Shown piece after piece: positions 12,201 through 19,478 of a stretch of 21,776 nt of DNA. Location of the stretch: IMG/VR virus record IMGVR_UViG_3300023251_000019, positions 1-21,776 of that record. One strand, 5' to 3'. The position numbers and the translations under genes were made by a program. This DNA comes from a virus. The notes beneath the pieces were generated by a model. It had not been told where the DNA came from and searched no databases. It worked only from the letters and a program-made list of their open reading frames with translations. Position 1 is the stretch's first letter. Every line of letters starts with the position of its first letter.

Positions 12201-12229
12201 GTCATAAAGGAAAGCAGTGCTTGTGTCAA
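12201..12229 (-). promoter_or_regulatory. Sigma70-type promoter for the early gene run
   Basis: On the minus strand, TTGACA (12229-12224) is followed by exactly 17 bases and then TATGAC (12206-12201). The -35 is perfect and the -10 matches 4 of 6. It sits 43-71 bases ahead of the putative regulator gene, in the AT-rich gap after the reverse transcriptase, where a new transcription unit would be expected. Confidence 0.7.
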
Positions 12230-12322
12230 GGAAAAAATACCCGAAAACTGAAATAAATTTAAAAGTTATTTGACCCCTTTGTAGCCTGCCGATTTTACAG
12301 AATAAACAGAGCATGAAAATGA

Positions 12323-13396
12323 CTACGTGGTCACGCCTTCTGTATCCGGCACACCTTGAACAGTAGATGAGCACTTCGGTTTCAGCGTAATGCCTTCCAG
12401 CACTTTCTTCCTCAGCCTGTATGTGTTCGCGTGTTTGCAGTGCGCAACCCAACTCTGGACAGCTACAATGACTCTGTCCGGGGTTATCTTCCCTCCCCGG
12501 TAAAGTTTCTGTAGTGTCCGGATCTTCCGCTTTGCACGTTTTGCATTGGATGCCCTCAATAGTCGATGTGTCGCCCAGGTATGATACCCGAGAAAATCTA
12601 TACCCCTGCTTTCGACGGGGAATATCTGTGTTTTCCTGTTCAACTGCAGCCTTAAACTATGTTGTAAATAGTCCGCGATATCATTTATGACGTGATGCAG
12701 GTGCGTTTTGTCCGGCGCCAGGATAATGAAGTCGTCCATGTAGCGAATATAAAACCGTTCGCGAAGCGTGTACTTGACAAGCTCATCCAGCTCGTGGAGG
12801 TAGACGTTGGCAAAGAGCTGGCTTGTCAGGTTGCCGATCGGGACACCAGTATCAGAGCCGGTCGAATCAATAATAACGTCGCAAAGCCATAGCGTTTCCG
12901 GACAGGCGATGCGCTTTCGTAATAATCGCTTGAGGGTGTCGTGATCGATCGAGGGAAAGTATTTTGATATGTCGGCTTTCAGGCAGTAGACGCGGCCCCA
13001 GTTGCGTTTGCAGCGTCTCAAAAGTGCGGTCAGTTTGTCTGCCGCGGCATGTGTTCCCTTGCCCGGGCGGCACGCATAGGAATCTGCGATAAAGCGGGAC
13101 TCCCATATAGGCTCAACAATATTACAAAGCGCGTGATGGAGAACCCGATCCCTGAATGGCGCGGCGGTTATCAGCCTCTTCTTGGGCTCATAAATATAGA
13201 AGGTGTTGCATCGGCCAGGCGTGAATGTCTTCCAGATCAGCTCGTTCTGGATCTGGATCAGGTTCTCTTCCAGGTGGCAGCTGAAGGCGAGGACGTTCTC
13301 TTTGTATCGTTTCCCCTTCCGGGCCTTCTGGTATGCCAGAAACAGGTTGCCGAAGTTGTATATCCGGGGATAAAGCCCACCGTATGTTTTCGCCAT
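12323..13396 (-). CDS. Diversity-generating retroelement reverse transcriptase
   Basis: The product has 357 residues; the ATG at 13396 is preferred over the GTG four codons upstream. Motifs run in order: RDRVLHHAL (82-90), catalytic D142 in ADISKYFPSID, the DGR-type motif IGNLTSQ (187-193) in place of the QG motif usual in retroviral and group II intron enzymes, the catalytic YMDD (219-222), and the thumb-proximal FLGYHTW. There is no maturase or endonuclease domain, which separates it from group II intron proteins. The enzyme copies the TR RNA into cDNA with errors at adenines, working with Avd. It lies 159 bases downstream of the TR, the usual DGR order. No clear terminator follows. Confidence 0.95.
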   Translation of the reverse strand: MAKTYGGLYPRIYNFGNLFLAYQKARKGKRYKENVLAFSCHLEENLIQIQNELIWKTFTPGRCNTFYIYEPKKRLITAAPFRDRVLHHALCNIVEPIWESRFIADSYACRPGKGTHAAADKLTALLRRCKRNWGRVYCLKADISKYFPSIDHDTLKRLLRKRIACPETLWLCDVIIDSTGSDTGVPIGNLTSQLFANVYLHELDELVKYTLRERFYIRYMDDFIILAPDKTHLHHVINDIADYLQHSLRLQLNRKTQIFPVESRGIDFLGYHTWATHRLLRASNAKRAKRKIRTLQKLYRGGKITPDRVIVAVQSWVAHCKHANTYRLRKKVLEGITLKPKCSSTVQGVPDTEGVTT

Positions 13397-13555
13397 ATAT
13401 GATCTCACAAGAGTGTGGCCTGCGATAGCTTTCGTTTCCTACTTGCCATCGCGGGCCTGTTTATATATTTTGCCTTGCGGCACGGACTGAGAGCCTGACT
13501 TTGAAAAGTCACTGCCGGAGAAACCGTAATTTCTTCGATCTATAATATTATCACT
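13397..13555 (-). ncRNA. DGR RNA 3' spacer with hairpin (between TR and reverse transcriptase)
   Basis: In the studied Bordetella phage DGR, RNA downstream of the TR folds and primes cDNA synthesis. Here the 159-base gap contains a perfect inverted repeat TGACTTT-TC-AAAGTCA at 13496-13511 (minus strand), realistically a 6-base-pair stem with a 4-base loop. Reading the TR in the target's frame stays open to 13439, but there is no sign of a real gene. RNA function is by analogy. Confidence 0.45.
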
Positions 13556-13664
13556 GTCACAGGCGAAGCGGCACCCGTTGTTCGTGTTCACGTTCCACGG
13601 ATAGTTGTTCACGTTCACACACCGGGAACCGGCGTTCACGCCGTTGTTCCAGTTGCCGCCTGCA
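13556..13664 (-). repeat. DGR template repeat (TR)
   Basis: This 109-bp block matches 14037-14145 except at 13579, 13587, 13593, 13594, 13614, 13615, 13647, 13648 and 13653. All nine are T on the plus strand, that is adenine in the template RNA sense. Of the 26 adenines in the block, 22 lie in 11 AAC codons when read in the target frame. It starts 7 bases after the avd gene ends. This is the non-mutated master copy. Confidence 0.97.
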
Positions 13665-13670
13665 GCGCCC

Positions 13671-14003
13671 TCAACCCAGAGACTTCATCCAGCCGCCCAG
13701 AAGGCGGCCTATTTCGTTGATCCGTTTGCTTGTCTCCGCATAACTATTATGAGACAGATATTTCCTGTCATGGGAAAACCTGATCAGCATCCTCAATTCT
13801 TCGATTGACACATCGATATCGTACAGCAGTGGCCGCTTGCTCCGGCTTTTATTCGCCCGGATAATGCGCCGCGCTATATCGATAATGCAGTTTTTGACCT
13901 GTGTACAAAGAACAAACTTTTCATATTTCGGGAACCTGTCTATGATTGGAAACAAATAAATCATGAGATCATATACCTTCTGATAGATTACAAGATTTTC
14001 CAT
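13671..14003 (-). CDS. avd: DGR accessory variability determinant (Avd)
   Basis: The product has 110 residues, almost entirely helical, matching the length and build of Avd-type four-helix-bundle proteins (same fold family as 23S rRNA intervening-sequence proteins). Visible helices include VIYQKVYDLMIYLFPIIDRFPKYEKFVLCTQVKN, then IIDIARRIIRANKSRSKRP, then DVSIEELRMLIRFSHD and a C-terminal helix with RINEIGRLLGGWMKSL. Avd forms a basic pentamer that binds the DGR RNA and the reverse transcriptase and is needed for mutagenic homing. The position between target and TR is typical. The binding site is weak (GGGAATCTG). Confidence 0.9.
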   Translation of the reverse strand: MENLVIYQKVYDLMIYLFPIIDRFPKYEKFVLCTQVKNCIIDIARRIIRANKSRSKRPLLYDIDVSIEELRMLIRFSHDRKYLSHNSYAETSKRINEIGRLLGGWMKSLG

Positions 14004-14027
14004 TAAAACAGATTCCCAGATATCAGA

Positions 14028-15134
14028 TTACAGAGAGTCACAGGCGAAGCGGCACCCGTGGTTCGTGCTCACGCGCCACGGATAGTTGTTCACGCCCACA
14101 CACCGGGAACCGGCGTTCACGCCGTTGGGCCAGATGCCGCCTGCAAGGACGGCATGCAGTGAGGTAGCACCGTACATATACAGCTGCCCGACACCCTGGC
14201 CCGTCATGGAGTCCTGCCAGCCACCAGTTACCTGACTGGGATCGAGCATAAATTCATCCAGCCACTCCAGGACATTTCCCACGCAATCACAGAGATTGTA
14301 TGCGCTGACAGCGTTGACGACGGTGCCGGCGGGATTGCGACCGGCATTACTCGTATATGACCAGGCATTGACATTGTCTCCGTCGTTTCCCTGGGGACTT
14401 CCTTCTGCACCCTGGAGCCATTCGGACAGTGACATCATGCGTTTGCCTGTCCGCTTCGCCAGCTCGTTAAAATGGTACCAGTTGAGTGATTCCGTTCCGG
14501 TGAGGGGATTGGCATTATAGATTGACTTCGTCGTGCCGGTGAGTAATTTCCCCGTTGACAGTGTTATCGCGTCATCGACGGATGCCAGATATATATCCAC
14601 CCAGATTCCGCCAACCTTCGCCATGCCTTCCGGTGCGCAGGTCGGACGGTTTTTGAGATCCCAGACGGAGTTTGAGAGGATCGCCGACGATACATCATCC
14701 TCCCAGCCAGCGCCGTAAGCGCCATTTGTCACATCAAGTGGTATCCAGTTTGCATTCACAAGGCGGACGCGGCCATAGTGGAACCCGCCGATCTTGCGCG
14801 ATGTGTTGGCATCGTAGCCCGCGGGATAGGTTGTAGCCGCCGAGAGCAGGCCGACCAGCGAGCCGCCATCGTCGCAGAGGTAGACATAATAATCGGTGCC
14901 GTGGGCCTTCGCCCCCGTGTCGAGATCGGCATCAAGGTCGAGGTCAAAGTCGGTATCCAGCACCCACCATTTGCTGTTGAGGTTGAGCCCCATGACGTTG
15001 GAGCCCGTTACCGTGACCACCGTCGCGGACTTGTATTCCACGAGGGTGTTTTTTGGATTGAGGTTCATGTTCGCCAGGATCGCGGCGAGGTCTGAGTTCT
15101 GTGATGCTATTTGTGTGACCAGTCGATTTGTCAT
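14028..15134 (-). CDS. DGR target protein, FGE/C-type-lectin-fold receptor-binding candidate
   Basis: The product has 368 residues; GGAGG is 9 bases before the ATG, which overlaps the previous stop (TAATG). The N-terminal 200 residues carry tail-fibre-like beta segments (for example WWVLDTDFDLDLDADLDTG). The C-terminal part is a formylglycine-generating-enzyme/sulfatase-modifying-type C-type lectin fold: MMSLSEWLQGAEG, then LCDCVGNVLEWLDEF (281-295), then the conserved end GSRCV ... GCRFACD. Residues 331-366 are the VR. Variable positions relative to the TR are I334, P336, G347, R354, S356 and H359. No formylglycine catalysis is implied; the fold presents a binding site. Position after tail-tip genes suggests a host-receptor-binding tail protein. 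Confidence 0.92.
   Translation of the reverse strand: MTNRLVTQIASQNSDLAAILANMNLNPKNTLVEYKSATVVTVTGSNVMGLNLNSKWWVLDTDFDLDLDADLDTGAKAHGTDYYVYLCDDGGSLVGLLSAATTYPAGYDANTSRKIGGFHYGRVRLVNANWIPLDVTNGAYGAGWEDDVSSAILSNSVWDLKNRPTCAPEGMAKVGGIWVDIYLASVDDAITLSTGKLLTGTTKSIYNANPLTGTESLNWYHFNELAKRTGKRMMSLSEWLQGAEGSPQGNDGDNVNAWSYTSNAGRNPAGTVVNAVSAYNLCDCVGNVLEWLDEFMLDPSQVTGGWQDSMTGQGVGQLYMYGATSLHAVLAGGIWPNGVNAGSRCVGVNNYPWRVSTNHGCRFACDSL
14037..14145 (-). repeat. DGR variable repeat (VR)
   Basis: This is the 109-bp counterpart of the TR, ending two codons before the target stop. Nine substitutions relative to the TR change six AAC codons: N to I, P, G, R, S and H. Five AAC codons remain unchanged (N337, N340, N349, N350, N358). 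The 3' part (GGGTGCCGCTTCGCCTGTGAC region) is identical in both copies and adenine-poor, as expected for the homing initiation end. No GNRA hairpin is obvious just downstream. Confidence 0.97.
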
Positions 15135-15412
15135 TATATCGTACCTCCATTCGCCTTGATTATCTTCGCCAGTTCCGTGCGGTCAGCGAAGCCCTTCTGC
15201 TTCCAGAGCGGTGACGGATTCGGCTTTAGCTCCTGTTTCCAGTCGGACATCGGGTCCCTGGGATCGATCAGCTCTGTAGTCGTCATAATGAGCGTGTCGT
15301 CGTCAGCATAGAGCCCTTCCAGGTCGCCCAGGGCACGCGCCTTGTGCTCCGGGATTGCCAGCAGGTTGATGTAGTCCTGCTTCGTCGGTATGTATTTCGG
15401 GTAGCCTCTCAT
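15134..15412 (-). CDS. Small tail-region protein, 92 residues
   Basis: The ATG follows AGGAGGCGATC. The protein begins MRGYPKYIPTKQDYINLLAIPEHKARALGDLEGL, an N-terminal pattern seen in short proteins next to phage tail-fibre genes. An acidic middle and a K-rich C-terminal helix follow (RTELAKIIKANGG). Its end carries the ribosome binding site of the DGR target and overlaps it as TAATG, so the two are translated together. It could be a chaperone or minor fibre partner of the target. Confidence 0.65.
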   Translation of the reverse strand: MRGYPKYIPTKQDYINLLAIPEHKARALGDLEGLYADDDTLIMTTTELIDPRDPMSDWKQELKPNPSPLWKQKGFADRTELAKIIKANGGTI

Positions 15413-15421
15413 GATCGCCTC

Positions 15422-15835
15422 CTATGCGCTGTATTGGACGACGTACCGGATTATCTTGGTCGCGCCCAGTCTGTTTTTGATTGCGATTCCCGCACCGGCG
15501 TCATAGACGCAGAGGAATCCGTCCGTGTCTGTATTGATAGCGTTGGCTGAATTGCTTATTATCGTAACAACGCCCGCCGCCGTGAATCGGAAGTTGATAT
15601 ATTCCTCGTTGTCCCCGGCCATCGCCCAGCCGCGTCCGGTTTTGCCTGTGTCAAGGGTGACGGAGCCTTCATCGGCGACGGAAGACGAAGCGAATGTGTG
15701 CTTGCCATCTGCATCATGCTCTGCCAGCATATTCGCGTGGATTGCCTTCGCTGGCCGGTTCGCTACGTCTGCAAGGCTGCCGTGGTTTTCTCCAACTACT
15801 TTCTCGTCATAATTAATCCAGTCTGGTGTGGCCAT
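15422..15835 (-). CDS. Tail fibre/appendage-like protein, 137 residues
   Basis: The ATG follows AGGAGGGGATTAAA. The start PDWINYDEKVVGENHGSLADVANRPAKAIHANMLAEHDADGKH resembles the connector or head parts of phage fibre and baseplate-appendage proteins. A compact beta-rich C-terminal half with GWAMAGDNEEYINFRFT and VVTIISN follows. Exact role unknown; the position between hub proteins and the DGR target suggests it links the fibre to the tail tip. Confidence 0.65.
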   Translation of the reverse strand: MATPDWINYDEKVVGENHGSLADVANRPAKAIHANMLAEHDADGKHTFASSSVADEGSVTLDTGKTGRGWAMAGDNEEYINFRFTAAGVVTIISNSANAINTDTDGFLCVYDAGAGIAIKNRLGATKIIRYVVQYSA

Positions 15836-15850
15836 TTTAATCCCCTCCTA

Positions 15851-16297
15851 TTATACCGCGGCGTATGTATGCACCCAGGTGATCCGCAGCGCATCGTTGG
15901 CCAGTTTATTTACCGCCGCGAATACGATCCGCGTCAACAAGGTTCCGTTGGCGGCTGCGTTGAGTATCCCAGCCTCTGTGATCACGCCAGTGCCATCTCC
16001 CGCTGCCCAGTCTGCTATGTACGTCACTGTTTTAGTGGCCTGCGTTTTCGATGTCAGGGCATTGCGATCGAGTTCCGTCACCAGCGCAGTATTGCCAACA
16101 GCAGCCGCCGTTGTCCCGGTGCCGATGGCGACATGTGACATGACATCCTCACCCTGATCAGACATCTGGTCAGCAATATGATTGAGTCCAGCTGTAACAA
16201 TTAGATTCTTTATCTCTCGCAGATCCTTCAGCCCGCCATCGGGACCGAATAACTCGATTTTTACCTTACCAGTGATCTTTATCGTTTCTTTTATCAT
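15851..16297 (-). CDS. Tail fibre/baseplate-like protein, 148 residues
   Basis: The start at 16297 follows AAAGGAGCATTAAA; the longer frame to 16393 overlaps the previous gene without a binding site. The sequence has LREIKNLIVTAGLNHIADQMS followed by SHVAIGTGTTAAAVGNTALVTEL, then VTYIADW and ITEAGILNAAANGTLLTRIVF. This is the pattern of short phage tail proteins with an IGTG-type turn and a terminal strand-rich part. The function is structural by inference. Confidence 0.7.
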   Translation of the reverse strand: MIKETIKITGKVKIELFGPDGGLKDLREIKNLIVTAGLNHIADQMSDQGEDVMSHVAIGTGTTAAAVGNTALVTELDRNALTSKTQATKTVTYIADWAAGDGTGVITEAGILNAAANGTLLTRIVFAAVNKLANDALRITWVHTYAAV

Positions 16298-16331
16298 TTT
16301 AATGCTCCTTTCATTACCGTTATAGTCTTTT

Positions 16332-17894
16332 TCAAAGCACAGTGTAATCTTCGCCACACGCGAAAGATCCATTGTAATAATGTATTCCGTCATATCTGAA
16401 ATCGTTTAAGATTGCCTGCTCGGAAATCGCGAGACTTTCCGGAGCGGTTTTCTGAATGTATTTTGTTATCACTTCGGAAATCGAGGCTCCTTCAGAAACC
16501 GCCTTTGTTATTTCTTTCGCGATGACCTCGCTAACCGCAACGCTCTCCGCCAGGTTTTTTGTAACGCCCTTTGCAATAACCTCCGTGATATTGATGATCT
16601 CCTCTATTGTACCTTTCTCGATGTATTTCGATATAGTCTCGGCAATCGAAACACCGTCTGTCAGGCTTTTCGTGACGCTCTTTGCAATGGTCTCCGTGAC
16701 GGCCAGCTGCTCTGCCACGTTTTTTGTGACGCTCTTTGCGATAACCTCCGTGATATTGACAATCTCCGCCACAGACTCGCTGAGCGAATGATAAGACACG
16801 CCCTTGTCGATAAGCTCAAAGTTTATCGTTTTGTCATTGATGGCCGTTACCTTTGTCAGCACCTGGACTATCCGATCCGCGAAGGGGAGCTGCGCTGTAT
16901 CGTAGAGCGTGGAATGATTCAGCAGAACAAAATCGCCCTTCTCAAAATGCAGGTTTCGCAGTGTGACCTCATCGAACCGGATCATCCATATCGGGTCCTT
17001 CAGGCGGTTGATGATTATCGCCTGCACCGCCGCGATCGTGGTCGCGTCACGGCACCACTTAAAATCAAAGGTCTTGATCTTGTCGCCGTGGACGTTCCGG
17101 CTTAGCTGATCCGCGGTAGAACTGCCGTCATCACCCTCCTCGTATTTGAATAATCTATAATTCCAGGCATATTGAACTTCCGCAATATTACACAGGTTTT
17201 TTTCATCGCGTGTGGCGGACAGTTTCTTTATGTTTCGCTCCAGGAGCTCGCCCTTCCAGGCATACACCTGGTCGGTCGTGTTCATCTGGATGACAATATT
17301 GTCCTGGTGATTCTTCCACCATTCGCCGTGAAATGAATAGAGGATCTCCGACAGCGTGGTCCCGATAGAGCTGTCTCCGGTGATCAGGCCCGCGGCCTTG
17401 TAATCTGTGCAGACGTCTTTCGCTTTTTGCAGGGCGAAGGCATCGAAATCCGCAGAGGCTCCGCCAGCGAGGTTGACGACAAAATCTTCCAGGATTGTAA
17501 CTGGGTTTTCTATCAGCGCGGCGCCATCGTTCTTGCCTTTACAGCGAATTGATATCAGTTCATTTAACGCTTGATCATCAGTAAAATTGATTATGGCAAC
17601 ATGCGCCCCATTTTCATCCGTGTGGTCATCGACAATGGTGTATCCTGCGGAATCAATCGCCACGTTAGCGTAATTATAAACCGTAAAGTCGTTGCCGTTT
17701 CCGGCGCTCAGGATGGTATGATCCGCGATAAGGTAATAGAAGTTGACCGTGTCGATGCAGGGGCAGTTCCACAGGCCATAGTTGCCGCCCTTTATATCGC
17801 CATACACGGCGGGGAGGTAATCGGTCGGCATGCGCGGGTTTGCGTATCGCCACGCCCGGCCCAGGCTGTATGTGTCTTGGAGATTGGTGCTCAT
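16332..17894 (-). CDS. Tail hub/tip protein with repetitive C-terminal region
   Basis: The product has 520 residues. Residues 1-370 contain mixed alpha/beta segments with YSFHGEWWKNHQDNIVIQM, KIKTFDFKWCRDATTIAAVQAI and LHFEKGDFVLLNHSTLY, a style seen in siphovirus tail-hub or tip proteins. Residues about 372-494 are seven units of about 18 residues (pattern xxEIVNITEVIAKSVTKN). The C-terminal 26 residues (RYDGIHYYNGSFACGEDY) are aromatic and form a small end domain. The start follows AGGGCGGTGTAATA. The repeats could form a rod or spacer that carries the end domain. Confidence 0.7.
   Translation of the reverse strand: MSTNLQDTYSLGRAWRYANPRMPTDYLPAVYGDIKGGNYGLWNCPCIDTVNFYYLIADHTILSAGNGNDFTVYNYANVAIDSAGYTIVDDHTDENGAHVAIINFTDDQALNELISIRCKGKNDGAALIENPVTILEDFVVNLAGGASADFDAFALQKAKDVCTDYKAAGLITGDSSIGTTLSEILYSFHGEWWKNHQDNIVIQMNTTDQVYAWKGELLERNIKKLSATRDEKNLCNIAEVQYAWNYRLFKYEEGDDGSSTADQLSRNVHGDKIKTFDFKWCRDATTIAAVQAIIINRLKDPIWMIRFDEVTLRNLHFEKGDFVLLNHSTLYDTAQLPFADRIVQVLTKVTAINDKTINFELIDKGVSYHSLSESVAEIVNITEVIAKSVTKNVAEQLAVTETIAKSVTKSLTDGVSIAETISKYIEKGTIEEIINITEVIAKGVTKNLAESVAVSEVIAKEITKAVSEGASISEVITKYIQKTAPESLAISEQAILNDFRYDGIHYYNGSFACGEDYTVL
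16405..16790 (-). repeat. Coding tandem repeats, about 54 bp x 7, in the hub gene
   Basis: Units (approximate core): NITEVIAKSVTKN, AVTETIAKSVTKS, SIAETISKYIEKG, NITEVIAKGVTKN, AVSEVIAKEITKA, SISEVITKYIQKT and a partial AISEQ. Units 1 and 4, 2 and 5, and 3 and 6 are most alike, so the present array is a duplicated triplet. One unit is one residue longer (unit 4). Confidence 0.85.
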
Positions 17895-17896
17895 TA

Positions 17897-18409
17897 TTAC
17901 ACCGCCCTGATCTTGAGGGTAAGTTTCTCGTCGGTCAAAGTAAAACGCGACACTATGCCGGTAAGCTGCTCCAGGAACTCATCCCTCGATATGTCTCCGG
18001 TTCCGACAAGCAGTTCTATCACTGCGGAGATCATGTTCTCCCTGCCCAGGAGCTTCGAGAAGTATCTGTCGGCATTATTCAACACGATTTGCATGGTCGA
18101 GATCTCCTGCGTTTTCTGGCTCAGAGTCAGGTCGCCGGAATCAGGAGTGAGTGTCTCGCGCAGGCGGCCCCAGCTCAGTACCCTGCCTCCATAATCCAGG
18201 ACGTTCTCCATGTTGCTGCCGAAGGTTATATCGCCGTTGTATGTGTATGTGCCGTCATATAGCACGGCATCCGTGTCGAGGCGGACATTGTCCGGCGGCA
18301 TACGGTCGGAGAATATCCTCAAGCCAGCCGAATTGGTTATTCGACAGATTGTCAGCTCCGGATTCCCGGCGTCCTGACTTTTGGAAAAGGCCAGTGATTT
18401 CTTATACAT
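17897..18409 (-). CDS. Tail-tip protein, 170 residues (DUF2163-like arrangement)
   Basis: The protein has PELTICRITNSAGLRIFSDRM, then VLYDGTYTYNGDITFGSNMENVLDYGGRV, then a region with TMQIVLNNADRYFSKLLGRENMISAVIELLVG and a final SRFTLTDEKLTLKIRAV. Short tail proteins located between the distal-tail protein and the hub, with an LNN-D-Y-F segment and a terminal strand pair, are known in siphoviruses and gene-transfer agents. The exact family is not certain. It overlaps the previous gene by 8 bases. Confidence 0.6.
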   Translation of the reverse strand: MYKKSLAFSKSQDAGNPELTICRITNSAGLRIFSDRMPPDNVRLDTDAVLYDGTYTYNGDITFGSNMENVLDYGGRVLSWGRLRETLTPDSGDLTLSQKTQEISTMQIVLNNADRYFSKLLGRENMISAVIELLVGTGDISRDEFLEQLTGIVSRFTLTDEKLTLKIRAV

Positions 18410-19478
18410 TCGATTTCACCGCCTCTGACAGATCTACCGCGATCGTGAATTGATCAAGAAACATTGCCTCTCGGCTTAAAATCTTGTCAATGTTGACAAG
18501 GTAAAAGTTGTTCGCGTCTCCGGCGCCTTCTGGAAAGAACCAGGCCGGCTTAACCATCCGCGTCGCCTCGTTTTTGATTGCTCTGAGCATGGAGAGGAGC
18601 GAGTCGATATCCGTCTCCGGGATCCGATCGAAGGTAATCTGGAAACTCTCCTGCAGGTAGTCCAGCGATTTCTTCCCAACTCCGGCCCTGCTTTTTGCCG
18701 CCGTCTCAAAGACGGAGGTTGATTGATCCCACCCATAGCTGTAGTTATTGCCGGGTTCCAAATAATCGCCGAGATACAACTCGCCGATTTCGATATAGCC
18801 GTCGGTGTTCAGCTGGTCTGATATCTGTAGCCGCCAGTACCGGTATGTCTGGTCGAGGTAATAACCGATCTTTTTCGAGTTCCATGCTATCACCTGCGAA
18901 TATGCCGGCGCGCCCCATGCGTCGCTCGTATTGCCCATAAGCGTGATCACAGCCGTGGATGACAGGTTATGGTCTAAGATCGCCAGGGCTTTGATGTTCT
19001 TTGCCTCGGAAAAAGTCAGTGTGATCGCGTTTGGATCATCGAGGGTTCTGGAGCGACAGACAAAATCGCGGTCGAGATCGAAGAGCTTTTGCTTGCCGTA
19101 ATTATTCTTGCAAATAAATGACCACTTATCGCCCAGCTCAAAATCGTCTCCAGTGCCGGATGCAAATTGTATTGTCACTCCGTTGGACATCTCATAAGCG
19201 CTTGTTTGGGTGGCCACGCCGGTCTCGGTCCAGGTCTGGCCATCGTCGTCCGACCATTTGAAGGTGGCCTGGGTGACTTCCTGCCCGCCGCCTACACCGT
19301 CAATCTCTACGACATAGCCCAGGTCTTCGCTGGCCGAATAGAGGCCGCCGTTCTGGACCGAGGCGGACCCGAGCTGCTCGGTATAAATGCCACCGATCAC
19401 GCCATAGAATGACGATGATACGGCTATCTGAGAAGCCGCCGTTATTTCATTCTGATATAAAAATCTGCAGTTGCCCAT
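18402..19478 (-). CDS. Distal tail/tip protein with beta-sandwich region, 358 residues
   Basis: It starts at a TAATG overlap with the tape-measure stop and has GAGGAG ahead. The N-terminal part is glycine/serine-rich beta structure (residues 1-125, including KWSDDDGQTWTETG). The middle contains FSEAKNIKALAILDHNLSSTAVITLMG and YLDQTYRYWRLQISDQ ... YIEIGELYLGDYL, like a discoidin-type (F5/8 C) jelly roll. The C-terminal part (LDYLQESFQITFDRIPETDIDSLLSMLRAIKNEA) is helical and ends in strands. The position right after the tape measure fits a distal tail protein. The domain reading is by pattern. Confidence 0.65.
   Translation of the reverse strand: MGNCRFLYQNEITAASQIAVSSSFYGVIGGIYTEQLGSASVQNGGLYSASEDLGYVVEIDGVGGGQEVTQATFKWSDDDGQTWTETGVATQTSAYEMSNGVTIQFASGTGDDFELGDKWSFICKNNYGKQKLFDLDRDFVCRSRTLDDPNAITLTFSEAKNIKALAILDHNLSSTAVITLMGNTSDAWGAPAYSQVIAWNSKKIGYYLDQTYRYWRLQISDQLNTDGYIEIGELYLGDYLEPGNNYSYGWDQSTSVFETAAKSRAGVGKKSLDYLQESFQITFDRIPETDIDSLLSMLRAIKNEATRMVKPAWFFPEGAGDANNFYLVNIDKILSREAMFLDQFTIAVDLSEAVKSNV

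Noticed and set aside
12192-12452. 86-codon frame over the end of the reverse transcriptase gene
   Set aside because: Out of frame with the reverse transcriptase, without binding site, and it runs over the promoter region.
13439-13639. 66-codon open frame running through the template repeat
   Set aside because: Its first 27 codons are the TR, and the likely start is only a target-frame ATG in the repeat. The TR acts as RNA template; no ribosome binding site is present.
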